A stretch of 25,153 bases of DNA from Candidatus Omnitrophota bacterium (GTDB lineage: Bacteria; Omnitrophota; Omnitrophia; Omnitrophales; JACQLI01). A program made the translations under genes and the position numbers. This document shows positions 6,680-13,791 of the stretch, piece after piece; within the stretch, counting starts at the first letter, position 1; every line of letters begins with the position of its first letter. The DNA lies in the NCBI GenBank assembly GCA_016204125.1, contig JACQLI010000067.1:1-25153 (forward strand), written 5' to 3'. Below the pieces are notes generated by a model. It searched no databases. It was not told the DNA's origin and saw nothing but the letters and a program-made list of their open reading frames with translations.

Positions 6680-8168
6680 ACGTGATATTTACATCCTCAA
6701 GATGGAGCGAGGGTTCTGCAAAGATAAAGATGCGGCTTTGGGTGTTTCGCTCGATGCTCTGAACGGCTTTTTTCTCCTGGTGGAGAAGCCTTTCGGTCAC
6801 TCGGGGGTGGACGTACACATTAAGAATCTTTGAGCGGGCCGTTCCAATTGACTTTCTGATTTCTTTAACAGTCTGTATGGCCATGGTCGTGGCAGATTTG
6901 ACCATTCCTTTTCCTTCGCAATAGGCGCATGTTTCGTAAACTGCGCTTTCCAGAGAGGGCCGCATTCTTTGACGGGTCATTTCAACCAGACCCAGTTCAG
7001 ACATTTGTACAATGTTTGTTTTGGCGCGGTCTTTCTTCACCGCTTCTTTGAAAACACGGAAGAGCTCTCTCCTATGATTCGCCCTTTCCATGTCAATGAA
7101 GTCAATAATGATAATTCCACCGGCGTCACGAAGGCGAAGCTGCCTTGCTACCTCCCAGGCCGCCTCAATGTTTGTTTGGTATACGGTCTCTTCGAGGTTC
7201 CTTCGACCTGTAAATTTACCCGTATTGACATCAATCGCGACAAGGCCCTCTGTCTGTTCGATAACAATATGACCCCCCGATTTAAGAACGACATTCTTTT
7301 GAAAGGTCCTCTCAACTTCCTTTTCAATACTATACTTTTCGAAAAGTGGGGTGCGATCCCTGTAATGACGAAGATCGACCTTCTGTCCAGGAACATACAC
7401 CTGGCAGAATCGCCTGGCCCTGTGAAAGAGCTCGGGATGATCCACCACAATTGCTGTAGCCTCCTCTGTCAGGTAGTCACGGATCACTCTTTCAACGAGA
7501 TCAGCGTCACGATGGATGACGCAAGGACCCTTTCGTCTCTTAATCTCTTTTTGCACCCTGTCCCAAACTGCCGCAAGATAACGTATGTCTCTATGGAATT
7601 CCTTCACTCCCTTTCCTTCGCCGGCAGTCCTCACAATAAATCCAGCGCCTTTTGGCTTCTCTATTTCAGCCAATGCTTTTCTGATTTTTTCTCTTTCGAG
7701 GCGGTCATCAATTCTTCTCGACACACCCACTTTTTCCGCGCCGGGCATCATCACCAAATATCTGGCAGGGAATGAAAAATGAGTGGTCAATCGAGGCCCC
7801 TTGTTCCGAATAGGTTCTTTGACGACCTGAACGATCACTTCTTGCCCCACCTTGAGGACCTCGTCAATTCGTTTCCAGCGCGTGTCCGCTTCGGAAGAGG
7901 TTTCTGGCGACTCTCCATATTCTGTTTCCAGATCAAGGGGCGATTTGAGAGCATCGGTTACGTAAAGGAAGCCGTCCTTTTTGGTTCCCAGATCGACAAA
8001 AGCAGCTCCAATTCCTGGAACTACCGATTTGACTCTTCCTTTGTAGATATTCCCAAACATTCTGGGTTCACCGGCTCGTTCAATGTAAAACTCTTCAAGC
8101 CGGCCATCCTGAAGTATGGCGACTTGTTTCTCGTTAGCGTCTAGTGTGATAAGAATCTCTTGTTTCAT
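6669..8168 (-). CDS. rng: Ribonuclease E/G family endoribonuclease
   Basis: A 499-residue RNase G-sized enzyme that would process rRNA and mRNA 5'-monophosphate ends. An S1 domain occupies about residues 37-130 ('MFGNIYKGRVKSVVPGIGAAFVDLG...DGFLYV'). The S1 domain carries an acidic, Ser/Glu-rich insertion at about 77-98. The catalytic core has the two metal-binding aspartates D313 ('VAIDVNTGKF') and D356 ('IIIIDFIDM'), and the zinc-link cysteines C414 and C417 ('TCAYCEGKG'). No long RNase E-type C-terminal scaffold follows, which favours RNase G. The ATG at 8168 is preceded by AGAGG 9 nt upstream. The longer in-frame version from 8231 has no support. It lies 149 nt downstream of pilQ and may be transcribed from the pilus operon, from its own promoter, or both. 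Confidence 0.93.
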   Translation of the reverse strand: MKQEILITLDANEKQVAILQDGRLEEFYIERAGEPRMFGNIYKGRVKSVVPGIGAAFVDLGTKKDGFLYVTDALKSPLDLETEYGESPETSSEADTRWKRIDEVLKVGQEVIVQVVKEPIRNKGPRLTTHFSFPARYLVMMPGAEKVGVSRRIDDRLEREKIRKALAEIEKPKGAGFIVRTAGEGKGVKEFHRDIRYLAAVWDRVQKEIKRRKGPCVIHRDADLVERVIRDYLTEEATAIVVDHPELFHRARRFCQVYVPGQKVDLRHYRDRTPLFEKYSIEKEVERTFQKNVVLKSGGHIVIEQTEGLVAIDVNTGKFTGRRNLEETVYQTNIEAAWEVARQLRLRDAGGIIIIDFIDMERANHRRELFRVFKEAVKKDRAKTNIVQMSELGLVEMTRQRMRPSLESAVYETCAYCEGKGMVKSATTMAIQTVKEIRKSIGTARSKILNVYVHPRVTERLLHQEKKAVQSIERNTQSRIFIFAEPSLHLEDVNITFVK

Positions 8169-8317
8169 AGGTATGAACCTCTGCTTTCGCGTGAGGTGAC
8201 AAAGCGGATGAGGGATGGAAGGAAAACTCAATCAGGAATAAACGCTTCCCTAGTCCAAGCAAGCGTTTATGCTACTTCGTTAGTGTTTACCCGCACACTC
8301 TATAGGTTTTCGAGCAC
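8169..8317. other. pilQ-rng intergenic spacer
   Basis: This 149-nt spacer contains no credible gene. On the transcribed (minus) strand it holds a weak stem (AGTGT/ACACT, 8299-8282) just after the pilQ stop. A stronger 10-bp inverted repeat follows at 8238-8270 (listed separately). I did not find a convincing -35/-10 pair for rng. Confidence 0.5.
8238..8270 (-). repeat. Perfect 10-bp inverted repeat between pilQ and rng
   Basis: ATAAACGCTT at 8238-8247 is the exact reverse complement of AAGCGTTTAT at 8261-8270, with a 13-nt loop. No T-run follows on the minus strand (TTCCTGATT), so it is not a textbook intrinsic terminator. It could be a processing stem in the pilQ-rng mRNA, a leaky terminator or an operator. 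Because some rng homologues autoregulate through their leader, a cleavage or stability element is one option; that is inference. Confidence 0.5.
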
Positions 8318-9895
8318 TCAGCCTGTACCCGCGGCGGTTGGGGTAAGAGGTGGTGCTTGAGGGGTATTAACAACTGATTGAGAACCAACTGTTTCTTGAG
8401 AAGGGAGAGGCGTTTTCTTTTTATCCTTTTTCCCTACTGTCGGTTGACCTTCCATATCAATCATGGTCACCGTTACAAAGAAAATAGTTTCTGACTTCCG
8501 GTTGCTGCTTCCTTCGGTTTGGCGTTTCGAACGGAAAAGTTTCCCCACGCCCGGAATCGAAGCGATATAGGGGAAGCGCTGTTCCGAAGTAGCAACTGAA
8601 TCCTGCATTAAACCTCCTATGGCAATTGTTTCGCCACTTCTGATTAAAACTTGGGTTACCGCATTGGTAACATCAAAGCTTGGTGCCGCCAAGGTAGCCG
8701 TGTAAGTAATGGTTGCTCCAAGAGAGCTTACCTCTGGCTTTAGATCGACAAGGATTTCATCAGCCGAATTGATATGAGGAGTCACTTTCAAGACCACTCC
8801 CACATCGCGGTAGGTGAATCCCGTAACCTCAAAACTTCCTGTCGTCTCATTCCTTTCGAAAGTCGGTATGGGTATCTCACTTCCAACCTTTACTTCGGCC
8901 TGCTGGTTGTTCAACACAACAATTCTAGGATTTGAGACAACTTTTGTGTTGCTTCGACTCTCGAGCATAGACAATAAAGCAGAAAATTGGGTGAAATCGA
9001 GTGTTCCAAACTGGAAACCCTGATTTGTAATAACGGCATTTGGAAAAGGGAAAAATCGAACATCACCCGTATTAGCTGTGGCTGTATTGGTTACTGAGGT
9101 ACCAGAGGTAGTCGTAGCGCCCCCAATTTGAGGAAAGAACGATTCACTAAAACCGGGAATATACTCTTTATTAGTGTCTTTTTGACTCGCAAATGGAAAG
9201 GTGGTAGGTCGTGACGCACCAGCACTGATTCCCATACTTGCTGCATTCCACCTGATTCCTAAGTTTTCACCTTTGTCTAATTGCGTTTTCACGATTTTTG
9301 AGTCAATGTAGGCTTGGGGTGTCGGCTTATCAAGTTTCTGGACCACCTCGCCAATTTTATACACATTGGTAGGGACATCAGAAATAACTACCATGTTGGT
9401 TCTTGTAGCTGTCTTGATACGGCCCCTTTCGGTAAGCATATCCTTTACTGCTGACTCCACTTCGGCAGCTGTTGTGTAATCAAGAATAAAGGTGTCTGTA
9501 ATGATATCTTCTTGGGCGAGGTTTTCTTTGGTTGTCACTCGAATAATATTCCCTACTTTTTCATACACGTACCCATAGGTTCGAAGCACTACTTTCAAAG
9601 CTTCTTCCCAAGGTACGTTTTCAAGACGAACAGTCACCGTGCCCTTAACTTCGGGACCGGCCACAATGTTAACGCCGCTTTTAAGACTAAGAAGACGCAA
9701 AACCGTGTTAATATCCGCGTCCTTAAAATCCATAGTCACATTACCCGGCTCTTCCGCTGGGGTTGCGTCAGCCAATTCTCCCTGTGCAGGCTCTCCAGGA
9801 GTGGCTTCATTTTGACTCCAGCCTCTTGAAGGAAAAGCCAAGATCAGAAGACAATAAAAAAGCGTCCCTAAACACAAAAGCTCCCCTCGTTTCAT
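8318..9895 (-). CDS. pilQ: Type IV pilus secretin PilQ
   Basis: This 525-residue outer-membrane channel protein lets the pilus fibre cross the outer membrane. A signal peptide covers about residues 1-27. A low-complexity linker rich in Ala, Pro and Glu (about 28-51) precedes a secretin N0/STN domain ('VTMDFKDADINTVLRLLS...GTVTVRLENVPWEEAL', about 53-118). An N1-type domain follows ('DTFILDYTTAAEVESAVKDML'), then the secretin barrel with 'VVSNPRIVVLNNQQAEVKVGSEIP' and the C-terminal signature 'GGLMQDSV...FPYIASIPGVGKLF'. The tail after that is Pro/Thr-rich. No AMIN (peptidoglycan-binding) repeats are visible, so it is shorter than proteobacterial PilQ. Its start overlaps pilP by 4 nt (ATGA). 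Confidence 0.94.
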   Translation of the reverse strand: MKRGELLCLGTLFYCLLILAFPSRGWSQNEATPGEPAQGELADATPAEEPGNVTMDFKDADINTVLRLLSLKSGVNIVAGPEVKGTVTVRLENVPWEEALKVVLRTYGYVYEKVGNIIRVTTKENLAQEDIITDTFILDYTTAAEVESAVKDMLTERGRIKTATRTNMVVISDVPTNVYKIGEVVQKLDKPTPQAYIDSKIVKTQLDKGENLGIRWNAASMGISAGASRPTTFPFASQKDTNKEYIPGFSESFFPQIGGATTTSGTSVTNTATANTGDVRFFPFPNAVITNQGFQFGTLDFTQFSALLSMLESRSNTKVVSNPRIVVLNNQQAEVKVGSEIPIPTFERNETTGSFEVTGFTYRDVGVVLKVTPHINSADEILVDLKPEVSSLGATITYTATLAAPSFDVTNAVTQVLIRSGETIAIGGLMQDSVATSEQRFPYIASIPGVGKLFRSKRQTEGSSNRKSETIFFVTVTMIDMEGQPTVGKKDKKKTPLPSQETVGSQSVVNTPQAPPLTPTAAGTG

Positions 9896-10281
9896 TGTTT
9901 CTCTCCTGATTTTTTGGGTCCTCCTGGAATGATTTCTTCTCTCAGCCAGATCACTACTTCTTCGCTTTCTTGTAGAAAAACGACTCGGTCGGATAGAATC
10001 TTAATGATTTTTGCGCCGTTGATACTCTCACCCTCTCGATAGATCTGTCCGCCAACGACAGCATAAGAGTCCTTCTTAGGATCATAAATAATTCCCTCAA
10101 TTGGGAAAAGCGCATTCTCTGATACCCCTCCCCTTCCTACGGCGCCAGGACCCATTAAAGGAATAAAGGGGTCCCTTCGGTTGCCTCTATCATATCGAAT
10201 TTCTCCGCCCCAAGCTATGGAAAAAATCATTCCAGAGAAAATTAAAAATGACACCAAAAACCTACCCATTTGTCTTGTCAT
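9892..10281 (-). CDS. pilP: PilP-like pilus assembly protein
   Basis: A 129-residue exported protein in the expected pilP position between pilO and pilQ, with 4-nt overlaps on both sides. Residues about 1-25 form a signal peptide with no lipobox cysteine, so unlike classical PilP it is not predicted to be a lipoprotein. The mature start has the PilP/GspC-like 'RRDPF' motif (residues 35-39). A compact beta domain follows ('FPIEGIIYDPKKDSYAVVGGQIYREGESINGAKIIKILSD'), typical of the PilP homology region that contacts the secretin N0 domain. Role by homology and position: linking the inner-membrane PilNO complex to PilQ. Confidence 0.82.
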   Translation of the reverse strand: MTRQMGRFLVSFLIFSGMIFSIAWGGEIRYDRGNRRDPFIPLMGPGAVGRGGVSENALFPIEGIIYDPKKDSYAVVGGQIYREGESINGAKIIKILSDRVVFLQESEEVVIWLREEIIPGGPKKSGEKQ

Positions 10282-10886
10282 TTCCCCTGTTCCTTTTGAT
10301 AGAATGCCGCGATCTCCATCTGGATCATATGGGTGGCAGGAATTTCTTCTCTCGGCAATATTGACAATTCGTTGACTCTTAGAATCTTGGAATTGTTTTC
10401 AATCTCACTGACAAAACTCCCCAGCTGGTGATATCCTCCTTCAAGATTAAGAGAATAGGAGACGGTTCCGTACCTTTCATTAAAAGGCTCGGCCAACTTG
10501 ATTTCATTCTCCTTGGGACTACTACTAAGGATTGAAACCTCCGTCTTTTCTGTAAGATTGTCCAAAAATCCGAGAAGCTCGTGAGTTTCCTTTTCAGTAT
10601 GGAGTTTTGAGTTTACTTCCTTAATGGTTATTTCATATCCTTTCTTTTCCTCGAGGAGCTTGGGTTCCTGGGCAATTTGTTTTTTGGCTAGTTCTATTTG
10701 ACTTCGCAGGATGGTTATCTTCCCTTGAAGTTGAATGCGACCGACCCACGCTGGCCAAAAGATAAAAGGGATAGACAAGAGAGCGCCCCCGCAGATCGCA
10801 AGGAGTCTGATCTTGGTTTTACGGTCAAGCTTACGGAAACGCGCAACGATGTCTTTTACTGTAAAACCTGGAGGTAGCTTAACCAT
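10278..10886 (-). CDS. pilO: Pilus assembly protein PilO
   Basis: This 202-residue bitopic inner-membrane protein has a cytoplasmic N-terminus, one TM segment (about residues 28-48, 'IRLLAICGGALLSIPFIFW') and a coiled coil ('QLQGKITILRSQIELAKKQIAQEPKLL'). A ferredoxin-like periplasmic domain follows ('VSYSLNLEGGYHQLGSFVSEIEN', 'RVNELSI'), the normal PilO plan. It should pair with PilN and PilP to form the alignment subcomplex. I use the ATG at 10886, with GGAG 6 nt upstream, 2 nt after the pilN stop. An in-frame GTG at 10898 lacks a ribosome binding site. The 3' end overlaps pilP by 4 nt. Confidence 0.88.
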   Translation of the reverse strand: MVKLPPGFTVKDIVARFRKLDRKTKIRLLAICGGALLSIPFIFWPAWVGRIQLQGKITILRSQIELAKKQIAQEPKLLEEKKGYEITIKEVNSKLHTEKETHELLGFLDNLTEKTEVSILSSSPKENEIKLAEPFNERYGTVSYSLNLEGGYHQLGSFVSEIENNSKILRVNELSILPREEIPATHMIQMEIAAFYQKEQGK

Positions 10887-10888
10887 AA

Positions 10889-11455
10889 TCAACTCCACTT
10901 AAAAACAGCCGTAAAAAGCGTCAGCTCAACATTTTCTCTAGATTGTCTGCTCGTCGTAAGTATCAAACTTGTCCCCTGAGGAAACCGTCTTTTTAAATCG
11001 CGAAGGTATTTCTCAATGTCTTGAATGCTTGAATGTTTTTTCGAAACCCGAGACAGCCCTTTTAAAACCAAGGCGTTTTCATTCGGATTTCTTGCAAATT
11101 TCATTTCAACCAGCCAAATCGAATCAGGAAGGGTTTCGCTGACAGCGGTTAGCAGACTTGTGGTCGCATAGGATGAAGTGATGTAACTATCCAAAAAAGT
11201 TTTCTCATTCTTACTTCCCTTATCGATCTCAGAACGGAGTTTAAAAACTCGTGCCTGATCAGTTTGCAGTACAGGCCAACTCTTTTCTAACTGTTTGTAG
11301 GTTGCAAGATTTATCCAAAACTGCACGTAAAAGATGGCTGTCAGGGTAATAAAAATCCCCCCCACAATTTTACCGACCTTTTTATTAGGTAGTCCGACAA
11401 AATGTATTTCTTTTCTCTTGCGGAATTCGACAGGAAGCAGGTTAACAGAAATCAT
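10889..11455 (-). CDS. pilN: Pilus assembly protein PilN
   Basis: A 188-residue bitopic inner-membrane protein opening with 'MISVNLLPVEFRKRKE', the conserved (I/V)-N-L-L-P PilN segment that docks into the groove of PilM. One TM helix follows (about 29-50), then a coiled coil and a ferredoxin-like fold ('LLTAVSETLPDSIWLVEMKF...ALVLKGLS'). It begins 7 nt after the pilM stop. No strong Shine-Dalgarno is visible (AGCTC before the ATG), so it is probably translated by coupling to pilM. Length and order match the PilMNOPQ module. Confidence 0.9.
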   Translation of the reverse strand: MISVNLLPVEFRKRKEIHFVGLPNKKVGKIVGGIFITLTAIFYVQFWINLATYKQLEKSWPVLQTDQARVFKLRSEIDKGSKNEKTFLDSYITSSYATTSLLTAVSETLPDSIWLVEMKFARNPNENALVLKGLSRVSKKHSSIQDIEKYLRDLKRRFPQGTSLILTTSRQSRENVELTLFTAVFKWS

Positions 11456-11462
11456 GAGCTAG

Positions 11463-12527
11463 TCAGCGCAAACAGAGCCCTAAAGCCACGGGTAGTAGAT
11501 CCTCATTTTCCTTAAGAAGATCTTGGTTAAGGTGAGGGCCTGGAATAAACTTAGAGAAGGTGTTGGGTTTCCGAACAGAAATTTTCAACTCGCGTTCAAG
11601 AATTGCAAGATTGCTTATCATACGAAATCCGCCTCCTGATAAAAAAAGAGTCTGGATGGCCTCCGCTCCCGAAACGTGATCCAGATAGTATCCCATCGAA
11701 AGCTTTAATTCCGTAAAGAAACTTCCCAATCTTTCTTCGAGAGCTTTTTGGTGTTCGGGGTTAGCAAGTAGCTTTTGAACCTGCGTCAGAGAAAGACCTT
11801 CCGTCTCAAATCCAAACTTACGCTTGATGATTTTTAACAGATCAGCCCCTCCGAAGGAGATGTCTCTAATAAACACCGGTTTGTCTTTATAGAGAATAAC
11901 GAAGGTCGAACTTTCTGCCCCCATATCCAAAAAACCTGTGGGTTTATTTAGGGTCTCTGGCTCTAAGAACCCCATGAAGTTGTTGATTGCGAGCGCACCG
12001 ACGTCAATGATATCCACTTGTATGTCTGCGTTTTGAAAGACTCGAAGCAAACTGTAGACTTCAGCCTGTTTAGTTGCCACTAACAATGTTTCCATATATT
12101 TTGCATTTCCGCGAAGGATATTTTCATTGAGTATCTGGAAATCAAAAATTACTTCATTTGCCTTAAACGGGATGTACTTCTCGATTTCAAAACCAATCGC
12201 CCCCGCTAAATCTTTCTTTCTCATCTGTGGAAAGCTTAGCGTTCGAACAACAACCCCCTGCCCTTTGATAGCAATCCGAACCCCCAGGGGGCTGAGATTT
12301 TCTTCTTTGAAGATATTTCGAAGTAATTCACTTGCTGCATCAGGAGAAGGCGGACGCTGCTCCAGACGAAAATTAGTGATGGTAGTCTTATCAGCTTTCC
12401 TTTCGATAGCTACCACAAGAAGATGGGCATGCCCAAGATCGATACCTACCACTTGTTGGGCACTTCCCGAAACGGAAGCCGAGTCTTTCTGCTGAACTCT
12501 TTTAATTAGATTAAGGAAAAACCCCAT
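11463..12527 (-). CDS. pilM: Pilus assembly ATPase-like protein PilM (actin fold)
   Basis: This 354-residue actin/FtsA-like cytoplasmic protein binds the N-terminus of PilN and connects the alignment complex to the motor. Nucleotide-site motifs are 'VVGIDLGHAHLLVVAIE' (phosphate 1), 'TGFLDMGAESSTFVILY' (phosphate 2) and 'LFLSGGGFRMI' (adenosine). The ATG at 12527 gives the usual length. The first residues 'MGFFLNLIKRV' resemble other PilM starts. GAGAAGG ends only 2 nt before this ATG, an unusually short spacing. Both GAGAAGG and the ATG lie in the 3' arm of a large inverted repeat (see 12513-12573), so initiation may be repressed or regulated. A frame extension to 12701 overlaps pilA and is rejected. 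Confidence 0.9.
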   Translation of the reverse strand: MGFFLNLIKRVQQKDSASVSGSAQQVVGIDLGHAHLLVVAIERKADKTTITNFRLEQRPPSPDAASELLRNIFKEENLSPLGVRIAIKGQGVVVRTLSFPQMRKKDLAGAIGFEIEKYIPFKANEVIFDFQILNENILRGNAKYMETLLVATKQAEVYSLLRVFQNADIQVDIIDVGALAINNFMGFLEPETLNKPTGFLDMGAESSTFVILYKDKPVFIRDISFGGADLLKIIKRKFGFETEGLSLTQVQKLLANPEHQKALEERLGSFFTELKLSMGYYLDHVSGAEAIQTLFLSGGGFRMISNLAILERELKISVRKPNTFSKFIPGPHLNQDLLKENEDLLPVALGLCLR

Positions 12528-12573
12528 CGCCTTCTCTTTTTCTCTTTTGAGGAGGACGATGGGGTTTTCCTTT
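12513..12573 (-). promoter_or_regulatory. Large hairpin spanning the pilM ribosome binding site and start codon
   Basis: On the transcript, AAGGAAAACCCCATCG (12572-12557) pairs with CGATGGGGTTTTTCCTT (12529-12513) with a single extra T. The inner parts CCTCCTC (12555-12549) and GAGAAGG (12536-12530) continue the stem with one C-A mismatch, leaving a 12-nt A-rich loop. The 3' arm contains the pilM Shine-Dalgarno-like GAGAAGG and the ATG (12527-12525). The outer part looks like an intrinsic terminator: A-tract, GC stem, T-tract. It begins 34 nt after the pilA stop. The structure is seen in sequence; its use as an attenuator between abundant pilin and scarce assembly proteins is inference. Confidence 0.65.
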
Positions 12574-12606
12574 GAACTCACTTCAGAAGGTACGCGGTTA
12601 AGAAGG

Positions 12607-13089
12607 TTATGCGATCGCAGTGCCTCCTGTACAGCCTGCAGCAGCACCGGTAGGAGCGCCGGCGCCGGCAACGGATCCAACCACAACACCGGATTGATCA
12701 ACGCAGTAGGTATTCACTCCCTGGTTGGCAATGGGCGTTGCTAACATCGAATAGGTGGTACCGTTGGCTGCTACGGCATAGGCAAACGTATAGCCATGCT
12801 TGCCGGGCGCAACGTTTGCGGTATTCCATGACGCATCCAGATACGGTGGCGCAGCTCCTGTCAAGGCAGCTACAGTAGCTCCGTACACCGGCGGATTTTG
12901 AGCAGCCCTGAAACTTTCATTTGCAGAACTGTAAGTTCTAAGATCCGCTTTAACCGCTGATTCGTTAGCATTCAATCTTGCTCGAAGGAGGTTCGGAATC
13001 GCGATTGCAGCTAAAAGTCCAATGATTGCAACCACGATCATGATCTCCACGAGGGTAAAACCTTTTTGGCTTCTCAGTTTGATAAGCAT
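12607..13089 (-). CDS. pilA: Major type IV pilin (PilA-like prepilin)
   Basis: A 160-residue prepilin. It has a 10-residue basic leader (MLIKLRSQKG), a cleavage site G10/F11 followed by the canonical 'FTLVEIMIVVAIIGLLAAIA' helix with Glu5, then a small Ala/Gly-rich globular domain. Two cysteines near the C-terminus ('TYCVDQSG' and 'AAGCTGG') could form the D-loop disulfide. The ATG at 13089 is set by a very strong AGGAGGTG (13103-13096) 6 nt upstream. An in-frame GTG at 13098 lies inside that ribosome binding site. It has its own promoter and a leader of about 125 nt, in keeping with a major, highly expressed subunit. It is paralogous to the prepilin upstream (shared 'NESA', 'ESFR', 'QNPP', 'YLD', 'YCVDQ'). 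Confidence 0.92.
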   Translation of the reverse strand: MLIKLRSQKGFTLVEIMIVVAIIGLLAAIAIPNLLRARLNANESAVKADLRTYSSANESFRAAQNPPVYGATVAALTGAAPPYLDASWNTANVAPGKHGYTFAYAVAANGTTYSMLATPIANQGVNTYCVDQSGVVVGSVAGAGAPTGAAAGCTGGTAIA

Positions 13090-13100
13090 CGAGAACACCT

Positions 13101-13175
13101 CCTCTAGTTAAACAGCCTTGAGCCTCCGAAAAGGGTTAACCTAGAGAGTAAGAAATTACGTATGATCTTCCTCTC
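13101..13175 (-). promoter_or_regulatory. pilA mRNA leader with two mutually exclusive stems
   Basis: In the pilA leader, GAGAGGAAGA (13175-13166) can pair with TCTTACTCTC (13153-13144) with one mismatch. The 3' arm of that stem overlaps CTCTA (13146-13142) which, with GTTAA (13140-13136), can instead pair with TTAACTAGAG (13111-13102), 10 bp with one bulged G. The second stem covers the first bases of the AGAGGAGGTG ribosome binding site. Only one stem can form at a time because 13144-13146 are shared. Both were read by eye; a regulatory switch is inference. Confidence 0.35.
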
Positions 13176-13222
13176 CGTCCACAATTCGGTAATCTCAAAG
13201 AGCTGCGTTTACTGCTATTAAT

Positions 13223-13251
13223 ACTATACCCTGTTGTGACATTTACGGCAA
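13223..13251 (-). promoter_or_regulatory. Putative sigma70-type promoter of pilA
   Basis: TTGCCG (13251-13246) is followed after exactly 17 nt by TATAGT (13228-13223) on the minus strand, close to the TTGACA/TATAAT consensus. Transcription would start near 13216, giving a leader of about 125 nt before pilA. A palindromic TTAACGAGTTAA lies about 30 nt upstream of the -35 and could be an activator or repressor site (inference). Confidence 0.65.
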
Positions 13252-13329
13252 ATCTTCTTCGCATCTAAACCACTCATTATTAACTCGTTAACTAAGTCTG
13301 AAAACCCCTAATTTTAAGCCGGAAAGATG

Positions 13330-13791
13330 TTAAATGGGCGTCCCGTTTGCGTCACATCCTGTAGCACTTCCAGTGGCGGATCCCGGTGGATAGCTTCTCA
13401 CCACACCCGTTTGATCGACACAGTAAGAGTTAACTCCCGAGACATTGGCTATCAGAGGCGCTGCGGAAACGGCGTATGTGTCTTGAACACCGGAGACCGA
13501 ATAGTTATAGGTATATCCCTGACGTTGATTGTTGCCCCACGTTGAATCTAAGTAAGAAGGATTGGAATTGATGAGTTCATTAACATCCAATGGGTAACGC
13601 GGCGGGTTTTGAGTGGTTCGAAAGGACTCCGCAGAAGAACTGAACGTCCTCAAATTGCTTCTCGCTGCCGATTCATTTCCCTGGACCTTGACTCGAACAA
13701 GATAAGGAATTCCAATGGATGCTAAAATAGCAATAATGAGGGTTACGATGATTAGCTCGACAATCGTAAATCCAGTATTTTTTAGTCTCAT
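13330..13791 (-). CDS. Type IV prepilin, minor-pilin-like paralogue of PilA
   Basis: This 153-residue prepilin has a very short leader (MRLKNTG) before 'FTIVELIIVTLIIAILASIGIP', with the conserved Glu5 of the mature protein. The globular part parallels the downstream PilA: 'NESAARSNLRTFSSSAESFRTTQNPPRYP', 'PSYLDSTW', 'GYTYNYSV' and 'GVNSYCVDQTGVV', with two C-terminal cysteines. The ATG at 13791 overlaps the stop of the kinase gene (TGATG) and lacks a Shine-Dalgarno, so it should be made at a much lower level than PilA. That, with its place in the assembly operon, suggests a minor or initiator pilin, although the sequence alone would also fit an alternate major pilin. Confidence 0.85.
   Translation of the reverse strand: MRLKNTGFTIVELIIVTLIIAILASIGIPYLVRVKVQGNESAARSNLRTFSSSAESFRTTQNPPRYPLDVNELINSNPSYLDSTWGNNQRQGYTYNYSVSGVQDTYAVSAAPLIANVSGVNSYCVDQTGVVRSYPPGSATGSATGCDANGTPI

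Larger units (their letters stand above)
13090..13329. other. Intergenic region upstream of pilA
   Basis: This 240-nt region is the longest gene-free stretch in the window. From the upstream end on the minus strand it holds a short palindrome TTAACGAGTTAA (13291-13280), a sigma70-type promoter (13251-13223) and a leader of about 125 nt with alternative stems. It ends in the strong pilA ribosome binding site. I see no convincing terminator after the minor pilin and no sigma54 GG-N10-GC element. Confidence 0.6.

Noticed and set aside
6969..7775. A 268-codon plus-strand open frame
   Set aside because: It lies entirely antisense to the RNase E/G gene, whose catalytic motifs are intact. The plus-strand product shows no recognisable domain and has no ribosome binding site of note. 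Long antisense frames are expected opposite conserved genes.
8169..8317. Dedicated rng promoter (TTGCTT with TATTCC inside the inverted repeat)
   Set aside because: The -10 match is poor and the spacing is 16 nt; not convincing by eye.
12513..12573. Inverted repeat as the terminal repeats of an insertion element or MITE
   Set aside because: The arms are 27 nt apart with no target duplication and include the start codon of pilM, so an RNA hairpin is the simpler reading.
12528..12701. N-terminal extension of PilM by 58 residues
   Set aside because: The extension overlaps the 3' part of pilA and crosses the hairpin region. The ATG at 12527 gives a normal PilM length and N-terminus.
13090..13230. 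A c-di-GMP (GEMM) riboswitch in the pilA leader
   Set aside because: I looked for the GEMM core elements and saw only a vague resemblance around 'AAACGCAGCTC'; the GNRA-tetraloop and receptor layout is not recognisable.
13090..13329. Sigma54 promoter for pilA
   Set aside because: No GG-N10-GC pair in a TGGCAC-N5-TTGC-like context was found on the minus strand.
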